Origin: Halorubrum xinjiangense
Lineage (GTDB): Archaea > Halobacteriota > Halobacteria > Halobacteriales > Haloferacaceae
Direction: 5' to 3'
Assembly: GCF_900102375.1 (NCBI RefSeq)
Contig: NZ_FNBO01000007.1
Span: forward strand, 62,001 to 126,000
Length of the DNA stretch: 64,000 nt
Below, piece by piece: positions 40,714 to 49,459 of this stretch (position 1 is its first letter; every line of letters starts with the position of its first letter). The position numbers and the translations under genes were made by a program. Below the pieces are notes generated by a model. It had not been told where the DNA came from, searched no databases, and saw nothing but the letters and a program-made list of their open reading frames with translations.

Positions 40714-43056
40714 CTACTCGACCCGAACCTTTCGGGTCGCCGTGACCGGCAACAGCGGCAGGTCGGGGAAGACGACCTCGACGACGAACTCCAGTTCGTC
40801 GGCGTCCGGCGGTCCGAACACGCCGACCGGGAGCGTCGCCTCGCCGTCGAGGTACGTCGTCGTCGCGGTCATCTCCACGTCGTTGACGGTGACCCGGATC
40901 CCCGCGCGGGCGCTCCCGGAGACGGCGGCCACGGCGACCTCACACATCTCGTTTTCGCCGACGGCGATCGCCTCGGGGAAGTCGCCCCAGTCGACGTCGA
41001 TCCGGGGACAATCGCGCGCGGCGTCGACGATGCGCTCCGCGACGGAGCCGCTCATGCCGGCGTTTTCGAGTTCGCTCGCGCCGGCGTCGACGACGTCGGC
41101 GGGGGAAGTGAGACCGGCGTCAGCGAGGCGCTCGGCGCGCCCGGAGCCGACTCCCTCGATCGCGGTGAGCGCGACCGCCTCGCGGGAGACGCCGTGTTCG
41201 ACGCGCGCCTCGACGCGGCGCGCGAGGTTGGCGGCGCGGGGGCCGGCGAAGCGGTCGAGGAACTCCGCGAGCGCCGCGAGCAGTCGGAGCGCGTTCTGCC
41301 GGATCACCCACGCATCCGACCGGAGGTCGGCGGGGATCGAGTCCGCCATCCCGGCGAGCAGGATGGCGAACACCTTGCGGTGGCCGTCCTCCAAATCGGT
41401 GTCGCGGCCGTCGAGGATCCGGTCGATCGCGTCCGACTCGGCCGAGCGCGCCGAGACGGAGTCGAACTCGCCGGCCGACGCGACCGTCGCTAACACCGAG
41501 TCGACCGTCAGCGTCTCGCGGTCGGCGAGGCGCCGGAACACGCGCGCGGTGTCCAGGCGGAGGTAGTACTTCGAGGCGAGCCGGCCGAGGGAGGTGGGCT
41601 CGATCGCGAGGTCGTCGTCGGCCGCGACGAACCCGTCGTCGACGAGCGATTCGAGCGTGTCGCGCACGCGGTCCCGGAGCGTCGGGAAGTCGTACGCGTC
41701 CGGCTCCGACCGCGCGCGGACGTAGTAGAAGGTCGTCTCGAGCCACGCCATCACGTCCTCTAACCCCCGGATCGTCCCCATCGCGATCTCGGCGTTGAGG
41801 TGCGACTCGAGGTCGGCGGCGAGCCGCGACTCGATCTCTTTGCCCTCGCGTAGCAGCTTCCGGTACTTGTCTGCGTCCGCGCGGTCGCAGACCACCCAGC
41901 CGTACCCCACGTCGTCGTACTCCGGCCGACCGGCGCGCCCGAGCATCTGGAGCACGTCCAGCGGGGAAATGTCCGTCTCCCCCTCCAGCGGGTCGTGATA
42001 CTTCGTGTCGCGGATGACGACGCAGCGCGCCGGGAGGTTCACCCCCCACGCGAGCGTCGACGTCGAGAAGAGGAACTTGATCTTCCCCTGCTTGAACCAC
42101 TCCTCGACGCGGTCGCGGTCGTCCTTCCCGAGCCCGGCGTGGTGAAAGCCGACGCCGTCGGTGACCGACTGGCGGAGCGTGTCGTTCGTCAGCTCCGTCG
42201 CCTCGTTGTGGAAGTCGTAGTCGTCCCGGGAGTCGATTGGGATGTCCCGTTCGGTGATCTCGTCGCGCGCCTTCTTCGCCGCCTGGACCGTGTCCTGCCG
42301 CGAGGAGACAAACACGAGGGCCTGCCCGTCCTCGCGGACGTGCGGCTCGGCCAGGTCGAGCGCGCGGTAGAGCCGGCGGTACTTGTCGGCGAACGCGTTC
42401 GAGCCGTGCGAGTACGTCTTCACGCCGGTCTCGAGGTCGACGGGGCGGTACTCGTCGCCGAACGCGTAGGTCGTCTCCGCGGGCGCGTCCAGCCACTCCG
42501 CGACGTCGGCGATGTTCGGCATCGTCGCCGAGAGCGCGACGACGCGCGGGTCCTGAAGCCGGCGGAGCCGCGAGACGGTCACCTCCAGCACCGCGCCGCG
42601 CTTCTCGGAGTCGAGCAGGTGGACCTCGTCGATGACGACGCAGTCCACGTCGGTGATAAAGGAGTAGCGCGCGGAGTCGTGCTTCCGCGTCGCGCTGTCG
42701 GCCTTCTCGGGGGTCGTCACCAGCACGTCCGCGCGCTCGGCGCGCCGGGGGTTCAAGTCGCGCTCGCCGGAGACGACGTAGACGGAGTAGCCCAGCTCCT
42801 CGAAGCGCTCCCACTCGCTCTCCTTCTCGTTGGTGAGCGCGCGCAGCGGCGCGATGAAGAGCGCAGTCCCGCCGGCGGCGAGCGTCTTACAGATGGCGAG
42901 CTCGGCGAGCGCCGTCTTCCCGGATGCCGTCGGCGCCGAGGCGACCACGTTGTGGTCGGTCTCTAGGATGCCCGGGAGCGCCTCCCGTTGCATCCGGTTG
43001 AACTCGTCGAACCCGAAGGCGTCGGCGAACTCCGGCACCGCGTCCGCGACCTTCAC
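40714..43056 (-). CDS. Ski2-type DEAD/H-box helicase
   Basis: 780 residues. Superfamily 2 helicase: motif I APTASGKTALAE near residue 45, II DEVH near residue 145, III SATMPN, and VI QMLGRAGRPE near residue 375. Then a winged-helix region, a Sec63-like helical part with helix-hairpin-helix (IEGVGSGRAERL near residue 665) and a C-terminal β domain. Resembles archaeal Hel308/Ski2 relatives used in repair or RNA turnover. GTG at 43056 is chosen as start (VKVADAVPEF); upstream codons are basic shadow. Confidence 0.88.
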   Translation of the reverse strand: MKVADAVPEFADAFGFDEFNRMQREALPGILETDHNVVASAPTASGKTALAELAICKTLAAGGTALFIAPLRALTNEKESEWERFEELGYSVYVVSGERDLNPRRAERADVLVTTPEKADSATRKHDSARYSFITDVDCVVIDEVHLLDSEKRGAVLEVTVSRLRRLQDPRVVALSATMPNIADVAEWLDAPAETTYAFGDEYRPVDLETGVKTYSHGSNAFADKYRRLYRALDLAEPHVREDGQALVFVSSRQDTVQAAKKARDEITERDIPIDSRDDYDFHNEATELTNDTLRQSVTDGVGFHHAGLGKDDRDRVEEWFKQGKIKFLFSTSTLAWGVNLPARCVVIRDTKYHDPLEGETDISPLDVLQMLGRAGRPEYDDVGYGWVVCDRADADKYRKLLREGKEIESRLAADLESHLNAEIAMGTIRGLEDVMAWLETTFYYVRARSEPDAYDFPTLRDRVRDTLESLVDDGFVAADDDLAIEPTSLGRLASKYYLRLDTARVFRRLADRETLTVDSVLATVASAGEFDSVSARSAESDAIDRILDGRDTDLEDGHRKVFAILLAGMADSIPADLRSDAWVIRQNALRLLAALAEFLDRFAGPRAANLARRVEARVEHGVSREAVALTAIEGVGSGRAERLADAGLTSPADVVDAGASELENAGMSGSVAERIVDAARDCPRIDVDWGDFPEAIAVGENEMCEVAVAAVSGSARAGIRVTVNDVEMTATTTYLDGEATLPVGVFGPPDADELEFVVEVVFPDLPLLPVTATRKVRVE

Positions 43057-43214
43057 GGCACACCACACCCGTGCGCGAGCCGTCGGGAACCGCGGCTGTG
43101 TCGCATCGGATCGAGACGGGGGCTTCGAGGGCAAAGGCGTTTCTCATGCGGCCGCGACGGGGCGGGGCGGTCGCGAGCGCCAGCGGAGGCGCTCGCCGCG
43201 CGCCGCAGGGCCGC

Positions 43215-43286
43215 CGCGCTCCGCAGGGTCGCCGCGGGACGAAACGTCCCCGCGCTCCGCAGGATCGCCGCGGGACGAAGCGTCGC
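43215..43286. repeat. Tandem repeat, 36-bp unit, two copies
   Basis: Units 43215-43250 and 43251-43286 differ at three positions. Each holds CGCGCTCCGCAGG then CGCGGGACGAA. A partial third copy precedes (near 43198-43214). It lies in the divergent spacer between the helicase and the TRAM gene. Confidence 0.85.
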
Positions 43287-43330
43287 CGCGGACCCACACC
43301 GTTTAGGCGGCCGCGGCCGACCGCACGGGT

Positions 43331-43693
43331 ATGACCCCCTCGTCGCCGGTCGTCGTCGGCATCGCCGTCGCGGTCGCGCTGCTCGCGCTGTTCGTGCTCG
43401 TCCGTCGACTCCGCGGCCCGTCCGCCGACGCCCGCGAATCGAAACGGGCCCACGACGCGGCCCAGGAACGCGAGCCGCCGGTCGAGATCGGCGAGACCTA
43501 CGAGTTCGGCGTCACCGAGCTCACCGACCACCACTCCGGCGAGGAGGTCGCCGTCGGGAAAGTCGAGGGGTTCGTCGTCTTCACCGAGGACGTCCCGGGC
43601 GGGCTCGAGCCGGGCGACGTGATCCGCGCGAAGGTGCTCTCGTTCAACGAGGGGCGCACCTCCGCCGACGCGACGTTCATCGGACGCGCGTAG
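43331..43693 (+). CDS. Membrane-anchored TRAM domain protein
   Basis: 120 residues. N-terminal helix (VVVGIAVAVALLALFVLVRR), a short charged linker, then a TRAM domain (ETYEFGVTELTDHHSGEEV, then GFVVFTEDVPGGLEPGDVIR) at residues ~52-118. TRAM domains bind RNA. A membrane-linked TRAM protein is common in haloarchaea; role unknown. Lies 122 bases before mcm. Confidence 0.85.
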   Translation: MTPSSPVVVGIAVAVALLALFVLVRRLRGPSADARESKRAHDAAQEREPPVEIGETYEFGVTELTDHHSGEEVAVGKVEGFVVFTEDVPGGLEPGDVIRAKVLSFNEGRTSADATFIGRA

Positions 43694-43815
43694 TCGAGGG
43701 AGCCGGGGCGCACCCGCCGACGACCGCGCCGGCGCGGCGCCGTCGCCGCCGGCCGGCAGACCACGTCCGCTCCGAACCGGAGGTTCATACGTGATGCCGA
43801 CGAAGTGGTGTCGCA

Positions 43816-46800
43816 ATGGCTCAGGCCGGCACCCAGGACCTCACGGAGCAGTTCATCCAGTTCTATCGTAACTACTATCGAGAGGAGATCGGGCAGCTCG
43901 CGCAGCGCTACCCCAACGAGCAGCGCTCGCTGTACGTCTCCTACGACGACCTCTTTCAGTTCGACCGCGACCTCGCCGAGGACTTCCTGAACAAGCCGGA
44001 GCAGATGCGCGAGTACGCCGAGGAGGCGCTGCGACTCTACGACCTCCCTGCCGACGTGAGCCTCGGCCGCGCGCACGTCCGCATCGAAGACCTCCCAGAG
44101 AGCGTCGACATCCGCGGCATCCGCGTCCACGACGACCACATCGGGAAGCTCGTCTCGATCCAGGGAATCGTCCGCAAGGCCACCGACGTGCGGCCGAAGG
44201 TGACCGAGGCCGCATTCGAGTGCCAGCGCTGCGGCACGATGACGTACATCCCGCAGTCCGACGGCGGCTTCCAGGAGCCCCACGAGTGCCAGGGCTGCGA
44301 GCGACAGGGCCCCTTCCGCGTCAACTTCGACCAGTCCGAGTTCGTCGACTCCCAGAAGCTCCGCATCCAGGAATCCCCCGAGGGCCTGCGGGGCGGCGAG
44401 ACCCCCCAGTCGCTCGACGTCGACATCGTCGACGACATCACCGGCGAGGTGAGCCCCGGCGACCACGTCACCTGCGTCGGTGTCCTCCACATCGAGCAGG
44501 TCGAGCAGGGCAACGAGAAGTCCGCGATCTTCGATCTCTACATGGACGGCGTCTCCATCTCCATCGAGGACGAGGAGTTCGAGGACATGGACATCACCGA
44601 GGCGGACAAACGCGACATCATCGAGCTCTCCGAGCGCGACGACATCTACGAGGCGATGGTGGGCTCCATCGCGCCCGCCATCTACGGCTACGAGGAGGAG
44701 AAGCTCGCGATGATCCTCCAGCTGTTCTCCGGCGTCACGAAGCACCTCCCCGACGGCTCGCGGATCCGCGGCGACCTCCACATGCTCCTGATCGGTGACC
44801 CTGGTACCGGAAAATCACAGATGATCAGTTATGTCGAGAATATTGCCCCAAGATCAGTTTATACCTCAGGAAAAGGATCATCTGCTGCGGGGCTCACGGC
44901 CGCGGCCGTCCGCGACGACTTCGGCGACGGCCAGCAGTGGTCGCTCGAGGCCGGTGCGCTCGTCCTCGCGGACAAGGGGATCGCCGCGGTCGACGAGCTG
45001 GACAAGATGGACTGCGTCACCGGCGACACGCTGGTGTCGCTCGCCGACGGTCGTGTCGAGCGCATCGCCGAACTGGCGCGGGAGGCCGCCGCGGATGGCG
45101 ACGTCGAGGAGCTCTCGAACGGCCGCCACATCCGCGACGTCGACCTCGACGTCTGGACGATGGACGAGGACGGGAACTTAGTGGAGCGTCCCGTCTCCGC
45201 AGTCCACGAGTACGACGCGCCGTCGAAGCTGACCCGAGTGACGATGGAGACCGGCGAGTCGCTGACCGCGACCGCCGACCACCCGTTCTTCGTCCTCGAC
45301 GACGGGGAGCGCGTCGAGCGCGAGGCGGCCGCGCTCGACGACGGTGACTGGGTGTACGTCCCCCGAGAGATTCCGACGAAGGCCGCCGACGGCGGAGCGG
45401 TGGCTGCGAGCGGCGGAGCCGGGGCAGCGGCCGAGCCTGTCGACGGCGAGGGAGTCGACGCCGCGATGGCGAGCGTACTCGGATACCTCTCCGGTGACGG
45501 GAACGTCTACTACGACCGGGACCAGGGCGTCTACGGCGTCCGGTTCACCAACACCGACGAGGACCTGCTGGCCGACTTCGAACGCGCGGCGCACGAGGCG
45601 TTCGACGCGGAGCCGACTCGGCCGCCGAGCGAGAAACGCGACGGCGGCGTCGAGACGGTCCGCGTCACCGGGAAAGAGCACGCCGACGCCGTCCTCGACG
45701 CGGGGATGAACCTCGGTCGGTACGACGAGAAGTGCTTCCCGACTCCCGTTTCGACCGGGAGCCGCGCGGCGAAGGCCGCGTTCGTCCGCGCTCTCGCCGA
45801 CAGCGAGGGACACGTCGACGAGTCGGCCGGCAACGTTCGGATAGCGTCTGCGAGCCGAGACCTGCTGAGCGGCACGCGGAACCTCCTCTTAGGGTTCGGC
45901 GTGTCGAGTCAGCTCCAGCGGAGCGAGCGAGACGAGGGCCGCGACGTGTACTACCTCACGGTGACCGACGCGGATTCGCTCGCGGCGTTCCGACGCTTCG
46001 TCGGGTTCACCGCCACCCGAAAGGCGGAGTCGCTCGACCGCGTCGTCGATGCGGCCGACGGCGACCGCACGATTCTCGACGTGATCCCGGACGTCGGCGA
46101 CGCGCTCGCGCGGTCTCGCGAGTCGCTCCGGTTTCACCAGCGCGAGTGCGGACTCAACGCGGGCGCGTATCACGGCTTCGAGAGCGGGGATGCGAACGTC
46201 TCGCTTCACCGCGCCCGCCGAGTGCTCGCGGCGTTCGAGGACAGACTGGAGACGGCCGCGGAGGACCGGGATCGGCTCGACGCGACGCCGACGTGGGAGA
46301 CGCTGTCGAAGCTGCGGCACCGATACCACGTCTCGCAGTCCGAACTCGCGGACGGAACCGGGGTGTCTCAACAGCAGATCTCCCGCGAGTGGGGCGAACG
46401 CGACGAGCTCCGTCGGACGGTGACCGAGCGGCTCCGAGGGATCCTTACCGAAGTCGCGGAGACCGACCTCGACGACCTCCGTGAGTTCGTCCGCGGCGAC
46501 GTGAAGTGGCGCCGCGTCGAGTCGGTCGAGACGGTCCCCCCGGAGTCGACCGAACACCGCGGCGAGGTGCGCCGACAGCGCCTCGCAGACGTCATCGGCG
46601 GGCCGGTCGAGACCGTTAAAGAGCACGCTCGCGACCTGCTCGACCGGGGACCGGTCGGCGAAACGCGATCGGACCTGTCGGCGGCGCTCGACGCCTACGG
46701 TGTCAGTCAGGCGGACGTGGCGTCGCGGCTCGACGTGAGTCAGGCGACTGTGTCGCGGTGGTTGACCGGCGCTATCGAAACCGACCGGCTCGACGACCTG

Positions 46801-47856
46801 CGCGAGGCCGTCGCGGCGGAGGTCGACGCCGTGAAGGCGGAACTGCGGTCGATACTGGCGCGGATCGAGGACGGCGAGCGACCGCGGGTGTACGACCTGA
46901 CCGTTGAGGAGACGCACAACTTCGTCGCGAACGGGCTCGTCGTCCACAACTCCTCCGACCGCTCCGCGATGCACGAGGGGCTCGAACAACAGAAGATCTC
47001 CGTCTCGAAGGCCGGGATCAACGCCACTCTCAAGGCGCGGTGCTCGCTGCTCGGCGCCGCGAACCCGAAGTACGGCCGGTTCGATCAGTACGAGCCGATC
47101 GGCGAGCAGATCGACTTAGAGCCCGCGCTCATCTCGCGGTTCGACCTCATCTTCACGGTGACCGACAGCCCGGACCCGGAACACGACTCCCGGCTGGCGA
47201 AACACATCATCAAGACGAACTACGCCGGCGAGCTCAACACCCAGCGCGAGGAGCTGGCGAGCTCGGAGTTCACCTCGGAGCAGGTTGCGGAGGTGACCGA
47301 GGAGGTCGCGCCGGAGATCGACTCGGAGCTGCTTCGCAAGTACATCGCCCACGCGAAGCGGTCCTGCTTCCCGACGATGACGGAGGAGGCGAAGGAAGTG
47401 ATAGAGGAGTTCTACGTCGACCTGCGCTCGAAGGGCGCCGACGAGGACGCGCCGGTTCCGGTCACCGCCCGGAAGCTAGAGGCGATGGTGCGGCTCTCGG
47501 AGGCGAGCGCGCGGGTACGCCTCTCGGACACCGTCGAGCGCGAGGACGCCGACCGCGCGACGGACATCGTCGAGTCGTGTCTCAAGGACATCGGCGTCGA
47601 CCCCGAGACGGGGCAGTTCGACGCCGACGTAGTCGAGACGGGCACCTCGAAGAGCCAGCGCGACCGCATCAAGAACATCAAGGGGCTCATCGCCGACATC
47701 GAAGAGGAGTACGAGGACGGTGCCCCCGTCGACGAGGTGCTCGACCGCGCGGGCGAGATCGGGATGGACCCGGGGAAAGCGGAACAAGAGATCGAGAAGC
47801 TCCGCACGAAGGGCGAAGTGTACGAGCCCAAGCAGGGCCACCTCCGGACGACGTAG
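43816..47856 (+). CDS. mcm: Replicative DNA helicase MCM, intein-containing
   Basis: 1346 residues including a 646-residue intein, leaving ~700 residues, the normal haloarchaeal MCM length. N-terminal zinc site CQRC...CQGC (residues ~136-161), Walker A GDPGTGKSQ from residue 327, Walker B DELDKMD interrupted by the intein after residue 399, and the sensor/arginine-finger region downstream (LISRFDLIFTV). MCM unwinds DNA at the replication fork. A 93-bp AT-rich tract covers Walker A. The next gene starts directly at its stop. Confidence 0.96.
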   Translation: MAQAGTQDLTEQFIQFYRNYYREEIGQLAQRYPNEQRSLYVSYDDLFQFDRDLAEDFLNKPEQMREYAEEALRLYDLPADVSLGRAHVRIEDLPESVDIRGIRVHDDHIGKLVSIQGIVRKATDVRPKVTEAAFECQRCGTMTYIPQSDGGFQEPHECQGCERQGPFRVNFDQSEFVDSQKLRIQESPEGLRGGETPQSLDVDIVDDITGEVSPGDHVTCVGVLHIEQVEQGNEKSAIFDLYMDGVSISIEDEEFEDMDITEADKRDIIELSERDDIYEAMVGSIAPAIYGYEEEKLAMILQLFSGVTKHLPDGSRIRGDLHMLLIGDPGTGKSQMISYVENIAPRSVYTSGKGSSAAGLTAAAVRDDFGDGQQWSLEAGALVLADKGIAAVDELDKMDCVTGDTLVSLADGRVERIAELAREAAADGDVEELSNGRHIRDVDLDVWTMDEDGNLVERPVSAVHEYDAPSKLTRVTMETGESLTATADHPFFVLDDGERVEREAAALDDGDWVYVPREIPTKAADGGAVAASGGAGAAAEPVDGEGVDAAMASVLGYLSGDGNVYYDRDQGVYGVRFTNTDEDLLADFERAAHEAFDAEPTRPPSEKRDGGVETVRVTGKEHADAVLDAGMNLGRYDEKCFPTPVSTGSRAAKAAFVRALADSEGHVDESAGNVRIASASRDLLSGTRNLLLGFGVSSQLQRSERDEGRDVYYLTVTDADSLAAFRRFVGFTATRKAESLDRVVDAADGDRTILDVIPDVGDALARSRESLRFHQRECGLNAGAYHGFESGDANVSLHRARRVLAAFEDRLETAAEDRDRLDATPTWETLSKLRHRYHVSQSELADGTGVSQQQISREWGERDELRRTVTERLRGILTEVAETDLDDLREFVRGDVKWRRVESVETVPPESTEHRGEVRRQRLADVIGGPVETVKEHARDLLDRGPVGETRSDLSAALDAYGVSQADVASRLDVSQATVSRWLTGAIETDRLDDLREAVAAEVDAVKAELRSILARIEDGERPRVYDLTVEETHNFVANGLVVHNSSDRSAMHEGLEQQKISVSKAGINATLKARCSLLGAANPKYGRFDQYEPIGEQIDLEPALISRFDLIFTVTDSPDPEHDSRLAKHIIKTNYAGELNTQREELASSEFTSEQVAEVTEEVAPEIDSELLRKYIAHAKRSCFPTMTEEAKEVIEEFYVDLRSKGADEDAPVPVTARKLEAMVRLSEASARVRLSDTVEREDADRATDIVESCLKDIGVDPETGQFDADVVETGTSKSQRDRIKNIKGLIADIEEEYEDGAPVDEVLDRAGEIGMDPGKAEQEIEKLRTKGEVYEPKQGHLRTT
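44794..44886 (+). other. AT-rich tract over the MCM Walker A region
   Basis: 93 bases at about 44% GC (counted) in a gene whose surroundings are near 65-70%. Codons here are TCA, AAA, TAT, AAT, ATT and even AGA, unlike the flanks, and the boundaries are abrupt. The reading frame and protein motif are intact, so this looks like DNA from a lower-GC relative inserted by recombination. Confidence 0.85.
45013..46950 (+). other. MCM intein with LAGLIDADG-type endonuclease
   Basis: 646 codons from Cys (CVTGDTLVSLADGR) to Asn (LTVEETHNFVANGLVVHN), followed by Ser as +1 residue. Block B is TADHPFFV. Two dodecapeptide endonuclease motifs are VLGYLSGDGNV and FVRALADSEGHV, each with an acidic residue, so the endonuclease may be active. 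Between endonuclease and C-terminal splicing blocks lie two helix-turn-helix segments (SELADGTGVSQQQIS and QADVASRLDVSQATVSRWL). It sits in Walker B between DELDKMD and SSDRSAM, and splicing restores it. Confidence 0.95.
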
Positions 47857-48156
47857 ATGGACCGGATCTCCGCGATACGGAACGTCGAGGACGCGCTCCG
47901 CGAGTTCGAGAACGGCGAGGCGGACCTCGCGGCCACGGAGCGGCGCGTCGCGGCCGTACTCCGGACCTACGCCACCGAGTTCGACGGCGACGACGACGTG
48001 TACCGCGCGGTCGGCGACGACCCCGTCGACGGCACGGTCGTCGTCGCGCCCTCGGAACCGGCCGCGCGCGACCGCGTCCTCGCGGCGAGCGACGTCGAGG
48101 GGGAGGGGAGTCCGGACGCCAGCGACGGTCCCGCGTTCGACGTCGAGCGGTTCTGA
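47857..48156 (+). CDS. Haloarchaeal protein of unknown function, MCM-linked
   Basis: 99 residues. Helical N-terminus (ISAIRNVEDALREFENGEAD), then RRVAAVLRTYATEF and a β-like VVVAPSEPAARDRVL, acidic end. Starts on the base after the MCM stop (TAG-ATG), so it is translated from the same mRNA. I recall this small protein next to mcm in many haloarchaea (DUF7854-like naming), but no activity is known. Confidence 0.78.
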   Translation: MDRISAIRNVEDALREFENGEADLAATERRVAAVLRTYATEFDGDDDVYRAVGDDPVDGTVVVAPSEPAARDRVLAASDVEGEGSPDASDGPAFDVERF

Positions 48157-48261
48157 CCAGCGAGGTCGGAGCCGCGTGCGGAGGGCGGTCCGCCGTCGCT
48201 GAAGGCGACTGAAACGTTCCGGTCCGGAACGGATAAGTTCCGAAATCGACCACCGGCTGGC

Positions 48262-48600
48262 GTGTTGCTGGTCGTAACGTATTCGGCGGCCGCCCGGACC
48301 GGCCTCCGAAACCTGTGTCGTCGCCACGAGTCGGTCGTCGCCCGGCGGTTCGGCCGCGCCGCGCTGTTGGACGAGACGGTGTACGCCGCGTTCCTCGCGC
48401 TGCGGCTGCGGGAGTCTCACGGCGGGGACATCCAAATAGAGCGCACCGAGCCGTTCAACGAGTTCGTCGCCGTCGACGACGAGGTCAGAGCGGCCGCCGC
48501 GGCCTACGCGGACCGGTCCGCGAAGTCGACGCCGTACGCCGCCTTCGCGGCGGGGACGGAGCATCCGGACCCGGACGCCATGCGCGGCCGAGAGCTGTGA
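48262..48600 (+). CDS. Haloarchaeal protein of unknown function
   Basis: 112 residues with GTG start. LLVVTYSAAARTGLRNLCRR at the start suggests a small α/β fold. A C-terminal Ala-rich helix follows. It ends with GTGA overlapping the next gene. Second of the uncharacterised MCM-linked series (from memory, DUF7855-like). Confidence 0.72.
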   Translation: MLLVVTYSAAARTGLRNLCRRHESVVARRFGRAALLDETVYAAFLALRLRESHGGDIQIERTEPFNEFVAVDDEVRAAAAAYADRSAKSTPYAAFAAGTEHPDPDAMRGREL

Positions 48601-49400
48601 ACGGGGCGAGGTCGACGTCGTCCGGATCGGACAGCGAGGAGACCGAGGAGACCGGTATTTCCGTCGAAGCGACTCCGGAACCGAGCGCGGTACTCGGACG
48701 GCTCCCCGCCGAGGCTGAGCTACAACGGCAGCTCGCGGCGGCCGCGCGCTCGCGGGGGCGGACCGCGTCGGTCGCGCCCGAGATCGACGAGATCGAGGCT
48801 GAACTCGCGGCGATCGAGATCGAACCGGTCGACCTGACCGAAGCGCGGCGACGGGTCGCCGAGACGACCGGCGAGATCGAGCGGCTAAAGGAGCGAGTCG
48901 CGGCGCTGCGCGGCGACGCCCGGGCGCGCCGCGCGGTCGACGCCGAGGCGGACGAGACGCTCGACGACCTAGAGGCGGCGGCCGCGGAGCTGTCGGCCGC
49001 ACAGACGGAGGCGATCGCGGCCGAGCAGGCGCTCGAACGCGCACGAGCCGAGGCGGCGCGGAACCGCGACGAGCGGCGGCGGCGACTGCGGCTCCGCGAC
49101 CGGCTCCGGAACCGGCGGCGGACCGCCCGCCGGGAGCTCGCGAGATCGGTGTACCCGGCGTTTCGGCGCGCGCTCGCGGCCGTGCCGGGCGGCGATCCGG
49201 GCGCGGCCGGCGCGGAGCCGAGCGCCTACGACGGGGACCCCGTCGCGGCGTCGCTCGCGGCGGTCAGGGTCGCGGCGCTCGACGGTCCCGTCGAGCTACG
49301 CGGCGACGCGGCACGGCGGATCGAGGCGTCGGAGCGGAGCGCGAGATCGCTGCTTCGGGCGGCCGACGTTCGCCTCCGAGGCGCGCCCGGCGGAGTCTGA
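48597..49400 (+). CDS. Coiled-coil protein of the MCM-MinD cluster
   Basis: 267 residues. Ser/Glu-rich start, then a long predicted coiled coil (residues ~60-185) with LTEARRRVAETTGEIERLKE and EAEAA-type repeats, Arg-rich in the later half (RDERRRRLRLRDRLRNRRR). The GTG start overlaps the previous stop by four bases. Could be a structural or partner protein for the downstream ATPase. Confidence 0.75.
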   Translation: MNGARSTSSGSDSEETEETGISVEATPEPSAVLGRLPAEAELQRQLAAAARSRGRTASVAPEIDEIEAELAAIEIEPVDLTEARRRVAETTGEIERLKERVAALRGDARARRAVDAEADETLDDLEAAAAELSAAQTEAIAAEQALERARAEAARNRDERRRRLRLRDRLRNRRRTARRELARSVYPAFRRALAAVPGGDPGAAGAEPSAYDGDPVAASLAAVRVAALDGPVELRGDAARRIEASERSARSLLRAADVRLRGAPGGV

Positions 49401-49430
49401 GCCGGCGGCGGCCGCGAGTTCGCCCCGACG

Positions 49431-49436
49431 TTTAAA
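49431..49436 (+). promoter_or_regulatory. TATA box upstream of the 49460 gene
   Basis: TTTAAA 24-29 bases before the ATG at 49460, which fits a leaderless start and argues against the ATG at 49436 that overlaps the box. Confidence 0.5.
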
Positions 49437-49459
49437 TGCGATTCCGCGGGACCCGGCGC

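Noticed and set aside
49436-49459. Earlier ATG for the β-domain/acidic-linker gene
   Set aside because: This ATG overlaps the TTTAAA box; the next ATG at 49460 is at leaderless distance.
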